Assembly: GCF_934330165.1 (NCBI RefSeq)
Contig: NZ_CAKRGI010000038.1
Coordinates: forward strand, 1-16,676
DNA length: 16,676 nucleotides
Reading direction: 5' to 3'
Source of the DNA: an uncultured Mediterraneibacter sp.
GTDB lineage: Bacteria; Bacillota; Clostridia; Lachnospirales; Lachnospiraceae
The translations under genes were made by a program, and so were the position numbers. The notes under the pieces were generated by a model. That model was given only the letters and a program-made list of their open reading frames with translations, was not told the DNA's origin and made no database searches. Positions 15,361 to 16,676 of this stretch are shown here, piece after piece (position 1 is the first letter of the stretch; each line of letters begins with the position of its first letter).

Positions 15361-16584
15361 ATGGAGTATCTGTTGCAGCTTTTGATCGAAAAGATTGAAA
15401 ATAGTGAGAATCAGTGGAAACCGGGAGCGAATGGCTGGAAGAGTCTGTCAAATAAAGCGGGAAATCTGTACGATGACCGGAAGCATCTGAAGTCGGATGT
15501 TGTGAAAGCGGCTAAAGAGCTGGAGAAGACAGGACTTGTGAAGATTGAATGGGTACAGGGCTATCGGGAGCAGGATATTCAGGCGATCCGGTACCGGCAG
15601 GAGGATATTCCGGCATTATATAAATTGTACTGGGAAAGAGTGGATCCTGCTTTCTGTGCAAGAGCGGAATTAGTACGAAAATATCAGGAAGAGATCCGGG
15701 CAGAGCGACAGGGTTTGAGGACTCCGTGGATCAGAGCGTATTATGAAAAGCTGTTGCAGGAATCGGAAAGTGGCAGAGCAAAAAAAGCAACTCTGGAGAA
15801 GGCATGGAAACTTTTCAGGAAAAGAAGAGCCTGCTGGCGTGGGCTTGATGAATTGGAAGATCCGATGTATAAGCGGCTCTTCAGCAAAAAATATTTAAAA
15901 GATACAAAGATTTTTGAAAATGAATTTCAGGATTTTATTGTTTCAACGGCAAAAATATATGCGAAGGAACTGCTGGATGATGCAATGAATGATTCGGAGA
16001 TTTTGTCGGCTCTGTTGATCGAGGATTATGCACAGGAGCTGGCTTTGAAAGGTCCGCTGCATCTGAAATGGGAGGACGGATCGGAGATTCATAATGAAGA
16101 CTGGAGATATGGGAATATCCTGAACAGTGATACACTGCGGTATGCACAGATCGCCGGGCAGCAGCCGGAAATCCAAAGGGTCATTACCATTGAAAATAAA
16201 GCAAATTATATGATGATGCCTTTGGAAGAGCATACGTTATACATTTTTACGCATGGATTTTTCAGTCCGAAAGAATGTAGATTTTTACAGTCTTTAAATC
16301 AGGCACTTGAGCATACAAAAGTTGAATTTTATCATAGCGGAGATCTTGATTATGGCGGAATTAAAATATTTCTGTATATTCAGAAGAATATTTTTCCTGA
16401 ATTGCAGCCGTTGATGATGGATGTGCAGACTTATGAAAAATACCGGGACTACGCGGAAAAGATAGAGGACACAACGTTGGAAAAGCTGAAGAAACTGCAG
16501 ATTGAAAATCCGGTTCTCCGGCAACTGGCGGAGAAACTGGTGAAGGAGAAGAAAGGGATCGAGCAGGAAAGTTTTTTGTTGTGA
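15361..16584 (+). CDS. jetD: Wadjet system protein JetD (Toprim nuclease)
   Basis: The DNA-cleaving subunit of the Wadjet system, 407 residues. The C-terminal half is a Toprim domain of the DUF2220 type: E278 in TIENKANY, and the metal-binding pair D328 and D330 in SGDLDYGGIKI, are all present. The tail GIEQESFLL matches the EQE ending of this family. The N-terminal half (1-230) is helical and basic and probably corresponds to the arm and DNA-binding region that docks on JetABC. Known JetD proteins are topoisomerase VI A-like dimers that cut plasmid DNA after loop extrusion by the complex stalls. The ATG lies two bases after the jetC stop, with GAGGAA as ribosome site. It appears full length, so the operon is complete. 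Confidence 0.88.
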   Translation: MEYLLQLLIEKIENSENQWKPGANGWKSLSNKAGNLYDDRKHLKSDVVKAAKELEKTGLVKIEWVQGYREQDIQAIRYRQEDIPALYKLYWERVDPAFCARAELVRKYQEEIRAERQGLRTPWIRAYYEKLLQESESGRAKKATLEKAWKLFRKRRACWRGLDELEDPMYKRLFSKKYLKDTKIFENEFQDFIVSTAKIYAKELLDDAMNDSEILSALLIEDYAQELALKGPLHLKWEDGSEIHNEDWRYGNILNSDTLRYAQIAGQQPEIQRVITIENKANYMMMPLEEHTLYIFTHGFFSPKECRFLQSLNQALEHTKVEFYHSGDLDYGGIKIFLYIQKNIFPELQPLMMDVQTYEKYRDYAEKIEDTTLEKLKKLQIENPVLRQLAEKLVKEKKGIEQESFLL

Positions 16585-16625
16585 GATGGTTGCAGAAATG
16601 CACGACAAACGCATGAGTAAATAAA

Positions 16626-16654
16626 TTGTGAACACGCCCTTTTTCTGGTAAAAT
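16626..16654 (+). promoter_or_regulatory. promoter for a gene beyond the window
   Basis: TTGTGA (-35, 16626-16631), exactly 17 bases, and TAAAAT (-10, 16649-16654) preceded by TGG, an extended -10. Transcription would begin near 16661 and leave the window at 16676. An AAAAGGGG ribosome-site-like run at 16663-16670 suggests a start codon very near the window end, possibly the TTG at 16672. No terminator is obvious between jetD and this promoter. Confidence 0.7.
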
Positions 16655-16676
16655 GAAAAGAAAAGGGGTGTTGCTA

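Overview
The window looks like chromosomal DNA from a spore-forming Clostridium-class Firmicute, most likely a Lachnospiraceae gut bacterium. The basis is moderate GC, strong AGGAGG-type ribosome binding sites, TTG/GTG starts, the spore maturation genes spmA and spmB, and a housekeeping gene order that matches the Bacillus yaaO-tmk-holB-yaaT-yabB-yabC neighbourhood. Genus assignment is not possible from the sequence alone.

Layout. (1) Positions 1-274: the end of a tRNA-Phe(GAA), a complete tRNA-Lys(UUU) and a strong intrinsic terminator. (2) Positions 297-5874, + strand: a tightly packed operon with an Orn/Lys/Arg decarboxylase-family PLP enzyme (YaaO-like), a guanylate-kinase-family protein where Bacillus has tmk, holB (clamp-loader delta'), ricT/yaaT (PSP1 domain), a YabB/TrmN6-like methyltransferase and rsmI. 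A likely internal promoter precedes holB, and a long bidirectional terminator closes the operon. (3) Positions 5949-7259, - strand: an orphan MalK-like ABC ATPase with degenerate motifs, and spmB. (4) Positions 7444-9849, + strand: a DUF885 lipoprotein (putative metallopeptidase) and spmA, behind a sequence that fits a sporulation sigma-E promoter. spmA and spmB are therefore divergent and separated, rather than side by side as in Bacillus. (5) Positions 9853-9985: a compact repeat/hairpin element with 23-bp direct repeats. (6) Positions 10043-16584, + strand: a complete four-gene Wadjet (JetABCD / MksFEBG / EptABCD) operon. This is an SMC-like plasmid-restriction system. Its JetA and JetB resemble the Clostridia DUF5716/DUF6063 forms rather than type I. 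(7) Positions 16626-16654: a near-consensus promoter for a gene that begins beyond the window.

How the parts work together. Regions 1-2 are core translation and replication functions. Regions 3-4 serve spore formation, plus an ABC-like protein of unknown role. Region 6 is the accessory module: JetA (kleisin), JetB (KITE) and JetC (SMC-like ATPase) should form a loop-extruding complex that senses small circular DNA, and JetD carries the Toprim nuclease that cuts it. The Walker, signature and Toprim residues are intact, so the system looks functional. The less explained features are the degenerate ABC ATPase with tandem operator-like repeats over its promoter, the split spmA/spmB pair, and the hairpin/repeat element in front of the Wadjet operon.
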